A stretch of 64,000 nt of DNA from Haladaptatus sp. DJG-WS-42. GTDB lineage: Archaea; Halobacteriota; Halobacteria; Halobacteriales; Halococcaceae. Location: positions 2,224,422 through 2,288,421 of the forward strand of contig NZ_CP147243.1 in NCBI RefSeq assembly GCF_037198285.1, read 5' to 3'. Position 1 is the first letter of the stretch; every line of letters begins with the position of its first letter. Positions 26,419-34,719 of this stretch are shown one piece after another. A program made the position numbers and the translations under genes. The notes under the pieces were generated by a model. The model was not told the origin of the DNA. It ran no database searches and was given only the letters and a program-made list of their open reading frames with translations.

Positions 26419-26913
26419 ATGACGCTGTCCGAGGAGGCAGAGGAGCGACTCGCTGACATCGTGGCGCTCCAGCCAACGAAGAACAAAGACCTCCAAAAGC
26501 GGTGGGGCCTAGAAAGCGGGAGTGAAGTCCACCAGTACTTGGAAAACGAGTTAAAAGAGTACTACTACCGCGACGAAAACAGCCTCATCCGCGCGACGCC
26601 GGAGGCCGCTGAACTCGTCGGCGTAGACCCCGGCCTCGTCGATGAAGGCGACGGTCCGCGCGCGATTCGCGTTCCACTGCTTCAGAAACAAATCGTCGAA
26701 GTCGCCCCCGACCACGACGCAGAGTCGAAAAGCGTCGTCGCCATCCTTCACGCCATCCGTGACGCATTCGACGCAGACCCGGATGTCGAAGACGTGCGCT
26801 CTGGGCTCCGGAGTCTCGAACAGAAGGGCGTCATCGAAATCGAATACCGCACCGTCCCGACGTTCCGCCTCGCCTTAGAGCGCGACTCGCTGTCGGTCGA
26901 GCTACTCGACTAA
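26419..26913 (+). CDS. DUF5797-like haloarchaeal protein
   Basis: A 164-residue protein beginning MTLSEEAEERLADIVALQPTK, followed by KDLQKRWGLESGSEVHQYLENEL, a possible winged-helix DNA-binding start. The C-terminal LRSLEQKGVIEIEYRTVPTFRLAL looks like a second wHTH-like or beta-rich segment. It resembles the haloarchaeal DUF5797 proteins; no function is known. The ATG at 26419 follows a CATATG. Its last 12 bases overlap the convergent DUF5787 gene. Confidence 0.75.
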   Translation: MTLSEEAEERLADIVALQPTKNKDLQKRWGLESGSEVHQYLENELKEYYYRDENSLIRATPEAAELVGVDPGLVDEGDGPRAIRVPLLQKQIVEVAPDHDAESKSVVAILHAIRDAFDADPDVEDVRSGLRSLEQKGVIEIEYRTVPTFRLALERDSLSVELLD

Positions 26914-27909
26914 GCCGGGTCGGTTCTCGCGGCGCTTGCGCGCGAGAAACCGCTTGATTGCCTTTCCGGGGCCGCCCTCGATTGGCCAGCCACCCGTCCG
27001 CAGTGCCGGTGGTTCGGGCGTGAACTTCGGACACGACCCCGAACACGCGACGCGCGTCGGGAACGTTTCTTTGGCTGCACACCACGGCAGCCACGTCTCC
27101 GCTTCGTCTCTGAGTTCGAAGTGTTTGCAGTCGGGTCGCATCGTGTCCGCGTACGACCGCCACCCGCGAGCATAGGCGCGTTCGGCAAGCGCGAGACGCT
27201 TTTTTGCCTTCTGCTCTGCGGACATCTCTGTACCTTTTGCGGTCGTACCCGGTTCGGTGACGGGGAGCGTACTCGGATACCACTCGACGCGCGCGTCGGG
27301 GAAGTCCATCGTCAGAATTCCGACTTCGACCGGCATCCGTTCGAGCAGGGCGGGTTCGATTGACGCGCCGGTTTGCTCGGTCGCCACCCACACTTCGTCT
27401 GCAAGCGCGAGGGTCGTGTCCTTCTCGACTTGCCCGCGCAGGGCACGTGCGGCGCTCGCGTCCAAATCCGGCTTGTTCTCGATGGCGACGATGCGCGAGA
27501 CCCAGTTTGGATACGGCCCAATCCGTTGAATCTCGATTTTGTTGCCGTTGCGCCGGGTTTTCAGGACACCGCGGGCTGCGGCGTCGTGAATCGTCTCTCG
27601 GACGTAGCGCCACGGATAGCCCGGATTCGGGAGGGCGTCTTTGTACCACGCCCACGACTCAGGAGCGTGGCTGAGGACGTGCAACAGGTCAGCATCGAGT
27701 TCTTGGGGGCCGAACAGCGCGCGCTGTCGGAGTGCCTCGCGGTCTGCTTCGATGACGATGGTATCCCACCGTCTCCCGCGGGTGCCGAGTTGGCGGGCGA
27801 CGACGAGCGCGGTGTTCGGGTCGCGCGTACCCGTCGGTGGCCAGTGGCGTTCTGCCCACTGGCACATCACCAGCTCGAAGATGAACTCGGAGTCGCCGAG
27901 GTCGCACAC
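26902..27909 (-). CDS. DUF5787-like haloarchaeal protein with C-terminal Cys cluster
   Basis: A 335-residue protein of unknown function. The N-terminal EFIFELVMCQWAERHWPP and middle NWVSRIVAIENKPDLDASA...ALADEVWVATE look like a restriction-endonuclease-like core: the IENKPD stretch recalls the D/E-x-K active-site pattern of PD-(D/E)XK nucleases, which is an inference. The C-terminus carries Cys residues in DCKHFEL, LPWCAAK and RVACSGSCPKF, enough for a metal site. I place it in DUF5787 by overall pattern. It overlaps the convergent gene by 12 bp. Confidence 0.7.
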   Translation of the reverse strand: MCDLGDSEFIFELVMCQWAERHWPPTGTRDPNTALVVARQLGTRGRRWDTIVIEADREALRQRALFGPQELDADLLHVLSHAPESWAWYKDALPNPGYPWRYVRETIHDAAARGVLKTRRNGNKIEIQRIGPYPNWVSRIVAIENKPDLDASAARALRGQVEKDTTLALADEVWVATEQTGASIEPALLERMPVEVGILTMDFPDARVEWYPSTLPVTEPGTTAKGTEMSAEQKAKKRLALAERAYARGWRSYADTMRPDCKHFELRDEAETWLPWCAAKETFPTRVACSGSCPKFTPEPPALRTGGWPIEGGPGKAIKRFLARKRRENRPGLVE

Positions 27910-27965
27910 GAGATGCAGTTTGCACTCGGGGGCCTAAGGCGTTGGCGCAGTAGAGAGACGCCGAC

Positions 27966-28403
27966 TCAGAGGTCGCCGTTCTCGTTCAACTCATCTAAGA
28001 ACGCGTGGGCGTCCCTGAGGATGTCGCGTGGCCCATCTTGGGTGATGGTGTTGATCGCCTGTTCATAGTCGCGCCACTGGAGGTCGCGGTGTTCTTTCGA
28101 AAGTTCTGCGCTCGCTTCGAACGATTTGGCGATGAACAGGTGGACCGTCTTGTGGATGGTCTTCCCGTTCGCTTCGAACACGTAGTTGTATTCCTCGCGG
28201 AAGCCGTCAACGAGCCGGAATTTATTGATGCCCGCTTCCTCTTTGACTTCTCGAATCGCGGTCTGCTGGAGTTCTTCTTCTCCTTCGACACCGCCTTTGG
28301 GGAATTCCCAATCCCCGGGACGGCTCTTCAGTAGGAGATATTCACGGCGGCCCCTCGTATCGCGAAAGAGGATAGCCCCCGCGCTTGTCGCTTTTACAGC
28401 CAT
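27966..28403 (-). CDS. Nudix hydrolase (diadenosine-tetraphosphatase-like)
   Basis: A 145-residue Nudix hydrolase with an intact box: GGVEGEEELQQTAIREVKEEAGI, i.e. Gly, Glu and the R-E-V-K-E-E core all present. The opening VKATSAGAILFRD and the WEFPKGGVEGEE segment are those of bis(5'-nucleosyl)-tetraphosphatases (Ap4A hydrolases). This contrasts with the degenerate Nudix protein at 2.0 kb. A TTTAATTTCTTA stretch at about 28425-28437 sits at TATA distance on the minus strand. Confidence 0.9.
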   Translation of the reverse strand: MAVKATSAGAILFRDTRGRREYLLLKSRPGDWEFPKGGVEGEEELQQTAIREVKEEAGINKFRLVDGFREEYNYVFEANGKTIHKTVHLFIAKSFEASAELSKEHRDLQWRDYEQAINTITQDGPRDILRDAHAFLDELNENGDL

Positions 28404-28557
28404 TACACGTTGATACTGCGTGGTGGTTTAATTTCTTATTGCTTCTAGTGGCCGCGTTGGGGCGGGGAAATTGTACTGTGCAGACATGACTGGCGACGAG
28501 CGGCTTTGGATGAGTTTTTAGGGGTTGAGCACACAGGATAGTGATACCCAACTCCCT

Positions 28558-28884
28558 ATGAGCTTCACCACTACTCTCACACTCACAAGCGGGGACCGAG
28601 CCGTCCTCGACGAGGTTGTAACCGACATCAAACGAGCCGCGAATCGAAAAGGGGCTGCACTCCACGGTCCGCACACGAAACCGACCGAAGTCCACGCTGC
28701 GCCCCAGGCAAAACGTCTCCACCCAACCGGCGACTCCTACCCACAGTGGGAGTACACCGTCTACACGCGCGTCATCGAAATCGAAGGGCACGACGATTTC
28801 GCTCGCGCAGCAACCCAGCGGGACTTCCCCGCAGGCGTCCATGTCGAAGCAGAAATCAAACAGGTTCGCGCGGCCGGTCGCTGA
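28558..28884 (+). CDS. uS10-like ribosomal protein paralogue
   Basis: A 108-residue protein with the S10 (uS10/mL48) fold. FTTTLTLTSGDRAVLDEVV is followed by IKRAANRKGAALHGPHTKPTEVH, which corresponds to the 'GP.PLPT' loop of S10, and a YTRVIEIEG strand near the end. The canonical S10 gene of archaea lies in the str operon with EF-1 alpha; here there is no ribosomal neighbour, so this is likely the extra haloarchaeal paralogue. The start at 28558 (MSFTTTL) aligns with S10; eleven in-frame upstream codons are possible but unsupported. Confidence 0.8.
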   Translation: MSFTTTLTLTSGDRAVLDEVVTDIKRAANRKGAALHGPHTKPTEVHAAPQAKRLHPTGDSYPQWEYTVYTRVIEIEGHDDFARAATQRDFPAGVHVEAEIKQVRAAGR

Positions 28885-28926
28885 TTCTTCTAACTGTATT
28901 AAGAGCCTCCGTTGCGGAGTGAGTTT

Positions 28927-30216
28927 ATGCAACAGAGTGTGCACGACCATCTCGTTTCGCTCCGCCGTGACCTCCACCGCCACCCGGAACCCGCGTGGCG
29001 CGAATTTTATACGACGAGTCGCATCGTCGACGAACTCGAACGCATCGGCGTCGACCAGTTGTACGTCGGCAAAGACGCCCTCGGCACGGAACACGGCGAC
29101 CTCCGCCTCGCCGTCCCCGACGACGACGTCCTCGACCAGTGGCTCGAGCAGGCGCGCACAGACGGCGCACGCGAAGACATCCTCGAACAGACTCGCGGCG
29201 GCTACACCGGCGCGGTCGCGGTTCTCGAAAAAGGCGAAGGGCCAACCGTCGCCTTGCGCGTGGACATCGACGCGCTGCCACAGCCAGAGTCCACCGCAGA
29301 CGGCCATTTCCCCGCCGATGAGGGCTTTCGCCCAGCCCACGACAACGCGATGCACGCCTGCGGTCACGACGCCCACATCACGTTCGGTATTGGTGTCTTA
29401 GAGCGCGTGAAAGAGAGCGACTTCTCGGGGACGCTGAAGGTGTTCTTCCAACCCGCAGAGGAGGTCATCGGTGGGGGCAAGCCAATGGCGAAAAGCGGCC
29501 ACTTAGACGACGTTGATTACCTGCTCGGCGTCCACGTCGGGCTCGACCACCCGACGGGCGAAGTCGTCGCGGGCATCGACGGCTTCCTCGCGGTCAACCA
29601 CTTCAACGTCGAGTTCACCGGCCTGCCCGCCCACGCGGGCGCTGCGCCAAACGAGGGGAAAAACGCGGTGCAGGCGCTTGCTGCAGCCATCCAGAACTGC
29701 TACGCCATCCCGCGGCACAAAGACGGCGACACCCGCGTAAACTGCGGCGTCGTCGGTGGCGGGTCGGCGGCGAACATCATCCCCGAATCGGCGTTCATGC
29801 ACGTCGAGGTGCGCGGGAAGACCACCGAACTCATGGACTACATGAAGGAAAAGGCAGTTCGCGTCATCGAATCGTCGGCTGATATGTACGACTGCACCGT
29901 CGAATTCGAGGAGATCGGCGAAGCCCCGAGCGCGACGAGCGACCAGTCGCTCGTGGACATCGTCAAACGTGTCTCGGAAGGCTCAGCGGTCGTCACTTCG
30001 ACGGTTGAACGCGACGACTTGGGCGGCAGCGAGGACGCGACGTTCCTCATGCAGGAGGTCCAGCAACACGGCGGCGACGCCGCCTACGTTTGCATCGGCA
30101 CGAACCACCCAACGGGCCACCACACCGCGACGTTCGACGTCGAAGAAAGGAGCATCGACGTTGCCGTTGACGTGCTCTCGAACTCGATTCTCGAAATCGC
30201 GTCAAACCGGCCGTAA
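28927..30216 (+). CDS. M20 family amidohydrolase (AbgB/IAA-amino-acid hydrolase type)
   Basis: A 429-residue zinc amidohydrolase predicted to cleave N-acyl amino acids. It begins SLRRDLHRHPEPAWREFYT and has the metal-site motif MHACGHDAHITFGIG, FFQPAEEVIGGGKPM, DYLLGVHVGLDHP and the final NHPTGHHTATFDV. An insertion of about 45 acidic residues (55-100) precedes the RVDIDALP strand. A close paralogue lies at 52.7-54.0 kb; both share the insertion. The ATG at 28927 is chosen over the TTG five codons earlier. It is likely a single-gene unit. Confidence 0.9.
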   Translation: MQQSVHDHLVSLRRDLHRHPEPAWREFYTTSRIVDELERIGVDQLYVGKDALGTEHGDLRLAVPDDDVLDQWLEQARTDGAREDILEQTRGGYTGAVAVLEKGEGPTVALRVDIDALPQPESTADGHFPADEGFRPAHDNAMHACGHDAHITFGIGVLERVKESDFSGTLKVFFQPAEEVIGGGKPMAKSGHLDDVDYLLGVHVGLDHPTGEVVAGIDGFLAVNHFNVEFTGLPAHAGAAPNEGKNAVQALAAAIQNCYAIPRHKDGDTRVNCGVVGGGSAANIIPESAFMHVEVRGKTTELMDYMKEKAVRVIESSADMYDCTVEFEEIGEAPSATSDQSLVDIVKRVSEGSAVVTSTVERDDLGGSEDATFLMQEVQQHGGDAAYVCIGTNHPTGHHTATFDVEERSIDVAVDVLSNSILEIASNRP

Positions 30217-30267
30217 CGTCCCCGCTGGCCTGAAACAGCTTTGTTTGTGAACAGCCTACAAGAGTGT

Positions 30268-30861
30268 ATGGTGGGGGCCCAGTATTCACGCAGAGCGCTT
30301 CTCGAGACCGTCGCAACGGCACCGCTTCTCGCAGCAACCGCCGCGACGGCGAGCGCCCAAGAAACGACGACGCACACGGTCGAGATGACGGACAACCTCG
30401 TGTTCGTCCCCGAGGAACTGACGATTGCGCCGGGTGATACCGTTGTCTGGGAGAACGTCGGGGCGGTTGGCCACTCGGTGACGGCCTACCAAAATGAGTT
30501 GCCCACAGACGAACCGTACTGGGCGAGCGGCGGCTTTGCGAGCGAATCAGCCGCCCGGTCGGGCTACCCCCAAGGAAATGTCGCGGGCGGCGAGACCTAT
30601 GAACACACTTTCGAGACTGAGGGCACCTACGGCTACTTCTGTATCCCCCACGAGACAGTTGGGATGGTTGGGCAACTCTCTGTTCAGCCCGGCGGCGCGC
30701 CAGCCCCGGAATCAGTGGGCGCACCGGTTCCCGAAGGCGCGGTCATCATCGCCATCGCCACGACAATCTCGCTCGTCTTCGTGCTCGGATTTGCCCTGTT
30801 CTTGCTCAAGTACGGCGGCGACTACGAGGGCGACGAAAAGGGATTTGCTCGCCCCCGATAA
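30268..30861 (+). CDS. Halocyanin-type blue copper protein, membrane anchored
   Basis: A 197-residue exported electron carrier. It opens with a Tat-like signal (SRRALLETVATAPLLAATAATASA). The plastocyanin domain (about residues 35-145) has MTDNLVFVPEELTIAPGDTVVWENVG and all four type 1 copper ligands: His in VGHSVTA, then Cys, His and Met in FCIPHETVGM. A Pro/Ala linker leads to a C-terminal transmembrane helix (VIIAIATTISLVFVLGFALFLL) and a short acidic, basic-ended cytoplasmic tail. Halocyanins shuttle electrons to terminal oxidases. Start by the position of the signal peptide. Confidence 0.9.
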   Translation: MVGAQYSRRALLETVATAPLLAATAATASAQETTTHTVEMTDNLVFVPEELTIAPGDTVVWENVGAVGHSVTAYQNELPTDEPYWASGGFASESAARSGYPQGNVAGGETYEHTFETEGTYGYFCIPHETVGMVGQLSVQPGGAPAPESVGAPVPEGAVIIAIATTISLVFVLGFALFLLKYGGDYEGDEKGFARPR

Positions 30862-30870
30862 CAGGTGTGT

Positions 30871-31251
30871 ATGGACGTCACGATTTTCGATACTGAAGTC
30901 ACAATCGACGACTCACTGGTCGAGGAATCACCAGCCGAAATTCGCACACAGGTACGCGAGTACGAGGCCGGTGAGCGCACGCACTTCGACCTCACGATTC
31001 ACTACCCCGACAGCTACACTGGCCGCGTGATGCAGGCGATGACGGAGATTCCCTACGGCGAGGTGAAAACCTACGGTGAAGTCGCAGCTGGCATCGACTC
31101 GGGCGCGCGTGCGGTTGGCAGCGCGTGTGCGCGAAATCCGGTGCCACTCGTCGTTCCATGCCACCGCATCGTCCGCCACGACGGCATTGGAAACTTCGCG
31201 TACCCCGGTCTCAAAGAACAGTTGCTGGCCTTAGAAGGCGCAGCGGTTTAG
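30871..31251 (+). CDS. ogt: Methylated-DNA-protein cysteine methyltransferase (Ogt type)
   Basis: A 126-residue MGMT domain that repairs O6-methylguanine by transfer to its own Cys. The active-site motif LVVPCHRIVRHDG is intact, and the preceding IPYGEVKTYGEVA helix carries the usual DNA-binding residues. The asparagine hinge is in ARNPVPL. The tail is short (GNFAYPGLKEQLL). The ATG at 30871 is used; a GTG two codons earlier at 30865 is also possible. It begins 10 bp after the halocyanin stop, on the same strand. The 3' end overlaps a convergent gene by 4 bp. Confidence 0.92.
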   Translation: MDVTIFDTEVTIDDSLVEESPAEIRTQVREYEAGERTHFDLTIHYPDSYTGRVMQAMTEIPYGEVKTYGEVAAGIDSGARAVGSACARNPVPLVVPCHRIVRHDGIGNFAYPGLKEQLLALEGAAV

Positions 31252-32042
31252 GCGGGTTCGGCTTCAAGCAGTTCGAACTCAGCGAGGCGGACGCCGCAGT
31301 CACGACACGAGAACGCGACCACGTCGAACGCGCGACAACACGACTTGACGACTTCTTCACCGATTTCGACGTCACCACCGCAGGTCGGACAGGCTTCGAG
31401 GAACATCCGAACCGCGCCGACCATTCTCGCGCGGGTTTCGCGGTCGTACTCCAGATAGTTCGGGAACCTCGAAATGAGCGTCTGGTGGGCCGCCACGTCT
31501 GCGATGAGCGCGGCCTGTGACTCCCAGTTGCCCGCTGGCGCGCCGTCTGCGAACACCATCGTTCGCGTGCCGTCTTCTTCGATGAGGAGCGGCTGGTCGG
31601 TCTCTAAAAACGCGCTGAGTGAGTCCATGAGCGACTCCTCGCTCACGCGGGCGATGGCGTTGTCCCACGCGGCGTGAAACGATGGGTTGAGCGTGAGGTC
31701 CTCGCTATCGTCAACGATGATGCCTTCTGCGGTGAGTTCGGCTTCGATATCGATTGGCCCTTTTGCGGTTGGCTCCGCTGGACCGTGGGTGCCGAACAGC
31801 CGGTGGATGCGGGCTGGCAGGTAGCGTTTCGTGAGTTCGGGCGTGCCCGGAACGAGGTAGCCGCGGACGTAGATGATGAGCGCGCTTGCAACGAACGCCG
31901 CGAGCCCAACGAACGGCGACCAGAGCGCAAGCAGCGCGCTCCCTGCGGCGGCGATACCGACGTTCACGACAGTACACGGCAGACAGCGGTTCTCGCCAGT
32001 GTACTCCGGTTGGGTGAATCGTGTGAGAATAGCGGACGTCAT
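31248..32042 (-). CDS. Conserved haloarchaeal membrane protein with zinc ribbon
   Basis: A 264-residue protein of unknown function. The N-terminus holds TGENRCLPCTVVN (a Cys-x2-Cys pair) followed by two hydrophobic segments (VGIAAAGSALLALWSPFVGLA and AFVASALIIYVRGYLVPG). The middle is acidic and soluble. The C-terminus has a second zinc ribbon: EACPTCGGDV ... KSCCRAF ... FSCRDCGVRL. I start at the ATG at 32042 (MTSAILTRF); a GTG-type start eight codons earlier cannot be excluded. It overlaps the convergent ogt stop by 4 bp. Confidence 0.7.
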   Translation of the reverse strand: MTSAILTRFTQPEYTGENRCLPCTVVNVGIAAAGSALLALWSPFVGLAAFVASALIIYVRGYLVPGTPELTKRYLPARIHRLFGTHGPAEPTAKGPIDIEAELTAEGIIVDDSEDLTLNPSFHAAWDNAIARVSEESLMDSLSAFLETDQPLLIEEDGTRTMVFADGAPAGNWESQAALIADVAAHQTLISRFPNYLEYDRETRARMVGAVRMFLEACPTCGGDVEIGEEVVKSCCRAFDVVAFSCRDCGVRLAEFELLEAEPA

Positions 32043-32094
32043 TTGGGACACCAAGTTGTCCCACAAAACGAGAGATTCAGACTTCGTTATGCAC

Positions 32095-33465
32095 TCAGTA
32101 CTTCGGGGCTGCGCCGGTCGTCGCGTAGATGTCGTCCATGATGTCGTCGCGGGTTGCCTGCCACGATTCGAAGCCCATCGGCGAGGTCGGATACGTCTCG
32201 TAGTGGGTCAGCAGGTCGTCTGCGAGGTTCTTCGTCTTGTAGAAGTCGTAGAGCGTCCCCCAGTAGCCGTAGCTTTTGAGCGCCGTCTGGAGCTTGAGGC
32301 CAAGCCCGACGTTCGCGCTCCCTGAGTAGAGTGCTTCCGAGAGCTTGTCCATCGGCAGGGCTGCCATCAGGCCTTGGAGCACGTCCGTGTCGTAGGCGGT
32401 GGTGAAGATGTTGTAGATGTCGAGGGCCGCGTAGCGGCCACCGAAGTGCTCCATGATGCGGGTGTTGTATCGCCAGAGCATCTCTTCGCCCACATTGCCC
32501 TGTTCGAGGGCTTTGATGGCCTGTTCGCCAGCGTACTTCCCGGCGTAGGCCGCGCCCGCGATACCGCCACCGGTCGTTGGGTTGACGTGGCCTGCGGCGT
32601 CGCCGACGGCCATGTACCCTTCTGCGACGGCCGAGTCGTACGGGCGACGGGTCGGGAGCGCCGCGCCGAGTTTGTCAGTGACTTTCCCGCCTTTGAACTC
32701 AGGCCGATTACGGAGGTCTTGTTTGAGGTCTTCGACGAGCTTCATCGGCTGTTCGGTCATCTGGAAGCCAAGCCCGGCGTTGATTTCCGTGCCCGTCCGT
32801 GGGAAGTACCAGAGGTAGCCCGCCGCGCGTTTCGTTGGCTTGAACACGAGTGCGTCGCTCCACTCGACTTCGTTTGGCACTTCGATGATTTCGCGGTAGG
32901 CAGAACAGAACTGCGAGTAGCTGACGTTCGTGTCGAACGTCGAGCCGTTGAAGTCAACTTTGTCTTGCAGCAGCGAGAGCGCGCCCGCGGCGTCGATGGT
33001 GATGTCAGCTTCGTACTCGACGACGTCGCCCTTGCGCTTGCTGCGAACGCCCCTCACGCGCCCGGTTTTATCCTGCGTTACGTCTTGGACGACGGTGTCG
33101 TAGTGGAAGGTTGCCCCGGCCTCTTTTGCGCCCTTGATGATGAGGCGGCCGTACTCCCAGCGGTCGATGACGGCGAGTTCACCCGGAATCGGGATGTCGA
33201 GAACCACGTCCTCCTGTGGAATCTCAAAGCGCCCGTGGTCTACGTCCGTGTTGGTGAACGCAGGCATAATCTTCTCTTTCGGGATGGCCTCGGGGAAGGC
33301 GTCCGCGCCTTTGAGCGCGTCACCACAGGCGATGTGCCCGGCTTCCTGCTCGGTTTTTCGCTCGATGACGACGACCTCGTAGCCCGCGTTTGCGAGGGTT
33401 GCCGCGGCGTAACAGCCTGACGTGCCTGCGCCAACGATGGCGACGTCAGGAGAATATGTGGTCAT
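32095..33465 (-). CDS. Geranylgeranyl reductase family flavoprotein
   Basis: A 456-residue FAD-dependent enzyme of the digeranylgeranylglycerophospholipid reductase family, which saturates the isoprenoid chains of archaeal lipids. The FAD dinucleotide fold opens as VAIVGAGTSGCYAAATLANAGYEVVVIERK; the HIACGDALKG motif, the LLQDKVDFNGSTFDTNVSYSQ region and the second FAD site GYMAVGDAAGHVNPTTGGGI follow. YLWYFPRTGTEINAGLGFQM is the family substrate segment. The ATG at 33465 (MTTYSPDVA) is used; a GTG two codons earlier exists. It is divergent from the ferredoxin with a matching promoter. A paralogue lies at 40.5 kb. Confidence 0.9.
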   Translation of the reverse strand: MTTYSPDVAIVGAGTSGCYAAATLANAGYEVVVIERKTEQEAGHIACGDALKGADAFPEAIPKEKIMPAFTNTDVDHGRFEIPQEDVVLDIPIPGELAVIDRWEYGRLIIKGAKEAGATFHYDTVVQDVTQDKTGRVRGVRSKRKGDVVEYEADITIDAAGALSLLQDKVDFNGSTFDTNVSYSQFCSAYREIIEVPNEVEWSDALVFKPTKRAAGYLWYFPRTGTEINAGLGFQMTEQPMKLVEDLKQDLRNRPEFKGGKVTDKLGAALPTRRPYDSAVAEGYMAVGDAAGHVNPTTGGGIAGAAYAGKYAGEQAIKALEQGNVGEEMLWRYNTRIMEHFGGRYAALDIYNIFTTAYDTDVLQGLMAALPMDKLSEALYSGSANVGLGLKLQTALKSYGYWGTLYDFYKTKNLADDLLTHYETYPTSPMGFESWQATRDDIMDDIYATTGAAPKY

Positions 33466-33493
33466 GCACACGATTGCTCTCCCAACGGAGAAA

Positions 33494-33567
33494 ACTCTTT
33501 ATCTTGGCCCTGTCGTTCGATTCCATTGCGGGCACCGACACGTGGGTCGAATGCCTACATAAAGAGT
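33494..33567. promoter_or_regulatory. Identical divergent TATA boxes of GGR and ferredoxin
   Basis: ATAAAGAGT occurs at 33559-33567 on the + strand and at 33494-33502 on the minus strand (ACTCTTTAT). Each copy lies exactly at -37 to -29 from the ATG it faces (33596 for the ferredoxin, 33465 for the reductase). The nine bases are identical in the two promoters. Confidence 0.6.
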
Positions 33568-33595
33568 AAAGGTGCGCTCTTTCGTAGACGTAGTA

Positions 33596-33931
33596 ATGAC
33601 TGATTACACCGTCGAGTTTGTCGGCACGGGCGAGGAAATCACCGTCTCCGACAAGCAAACCATCCTGAAGCGATGTCTCGAAGAGGGTATCGCCCAGGAG
33701 TACTCGTGCCGTGTTGGGATGTGTCTCGCGTGTTCTGCTGAAATCGTCGAAGGCGAAGTCGCTCAACCGGCCGCCCGCGGCCTCACCGAAGAAGAGCGAG
33801 AAGACTACGCACTCACCTGTATGGCCCGCCCGCTCTCCGACCTGAAAATCGACCGCGGGAAGTACCCACCGAGCATCGAAGACGACACAACCTCCGATGC
33901 GAGCGCGGAACCAGCCGCCGCAGACGACTAA
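33596..33931 (+). CDS. [2Fe-2S] ferredoxin
   Basis: A 111-residue plant-type ferredoxin. The cluster ligands are in YSCRVGMCLACSAEIVEG (C-x4-C-x2-C) and the fourth Cys is in YALTCMARP. The N-terminus is a beta-grasp (YTVEFVGTGEEITV); the C-terminal tail is acidic with DDTTSDASAEPAAADD. It lacks the N-terminal insertion of the major halobacterial ferredoxin, so it is a distinct paralogue. It is divergent from the geranylgeranyl reductase with an identical TATA box, which suggests it is the electron donor of that reductase (inference). Confidence 0.92.
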   Translation: MTDYTVEFVGTGEEITVSDKQTILKRCLEEGIAQEYSCRVGMCLACSAEIVEGEVAQPAARGLTEEEREDYALTCMARPLSDLKIDRGKYPPSIEDDTTSDASAEPAAADD

Positions 33932-34071
33932 CGCGACTGTTTATGCGGTTTCTCCACTGCCAGCGAGCGGCTGCGCTAGTTGGTGTCGGGACCCTTATTT
34001 CCTCACCGCCAGTTCCGGCACTGAATGTAGCCGACGAAACGATGATAAAAACGGCCCCCGAAAGCAGGCAC

Positions 34072-34719
34072 ATGAAGAACGTAGACGACCTCATCGAGAG
34101 TGCGCGAGAACTCGAAGCCCACGGGCTCTCGAAAGGGGAAATCGCAGACGAACTCAACGTCTCGCGTGAAACCGCGAAGTGGTTGGTCGAACAGAGCGCG
34201 AAAACCTCGCGTCGCCCGGCGAGCACGTCGGATTCTACGGACGCAAGCCCAGACGACATTCACGTTGACTGGAGTTCGCTCGGCCGCAACAGTCAGCGCC
34301 TCGCCTACACGGCCAAGACGATGGCGAACGTCATCGACGCGGAGGCAGAAGCCATCGAGTTGACCGTTGGCATCGAGAAAGCAGGCGTCCCGCTCGCCAC
34401 TGCCGTCGCCCGCGCGCTTGACACCGAACTCGCCGCCTACGCCCCGGCGAAACACCGCTGGGAAGAAGGCGACATCGAAGACCAAGACTTTGGCGGGAGT
34501 TTCTCGCGGAACTTTGCGCCGGTCAAGGGGCGAAAGTGCGTCATCGTAGACGACACCATCACGAGCGGCACGACAATGACCGAGACCATCGAGGCAGTCG
34601 AGGCGGAAGGTGGCGAGGTCGTCGCCTGCGTCGTGCTCGTGGACAAACAGGGTGTCTCCAAACTCGAAGGCGTCCCCGTCCACTCGCTCGTGCAGGTCAT
34701 GCGCGTAGACCGCTCCTAA
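34072..34719 (+). CDS. gfcR: GfcR-type regulator: HTH + phosphoribosyltransferase-like domain
   Basis: A 215-residue protein. Residues 1-45 are a helix-turn-helix (MKNVDDLIESARELEAHGLSKGEIADELNVSRETAKWL). Residues about 70-215 are a type I phosphoribosyltransferase domain with the PRPP loop CVIVDDTITSGTTMTETIEAV. The same architecture is known as PyrE-like or GfcR; in Haloferax GfcR activates genes of the semi-phosphorylated Entner-Doudoroff and related sugar pathways. The real PyrE must be elsewhere. The start at 34072 is set by the HTH; a GATAAAAA box lies about 25 bases upstream. Confidence 0.88.
   Translation: MKNVDDLIESARELEAHGLSKGEIADELNVSRETAKWLVEQSAKTSRRPASTSDSTDASPDDIHVDWSSLGRNSQRLAYTAKTMANVIDAEAEAIELTVGIEKAGVPLATAVARALDTELAAYAPAKHRWEEGDIEDQDFGGSFSRNFAPVKGRKCVIVDDTITSGTTMTETIEAVEAEGGEVVACVVLVDKQGVSKLEGVPVHSLVQVMRVDRS

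Noticed and set aside
32374-33420. Long + strand open frame opposite the geranylgeranyl reductase
   Set aside because: Antisense to a well-supported flavoprotein with no own motif; a mirror of its codon bias.
33943-34071. In-frame upstream extension of gfcR (43 codons)
   Set aside because: The extra residues are hydrophobic and Cys/Pro-containing, unlike the HTH start of the family, and the TATA-like GATAAAAA lies inside this stretch.
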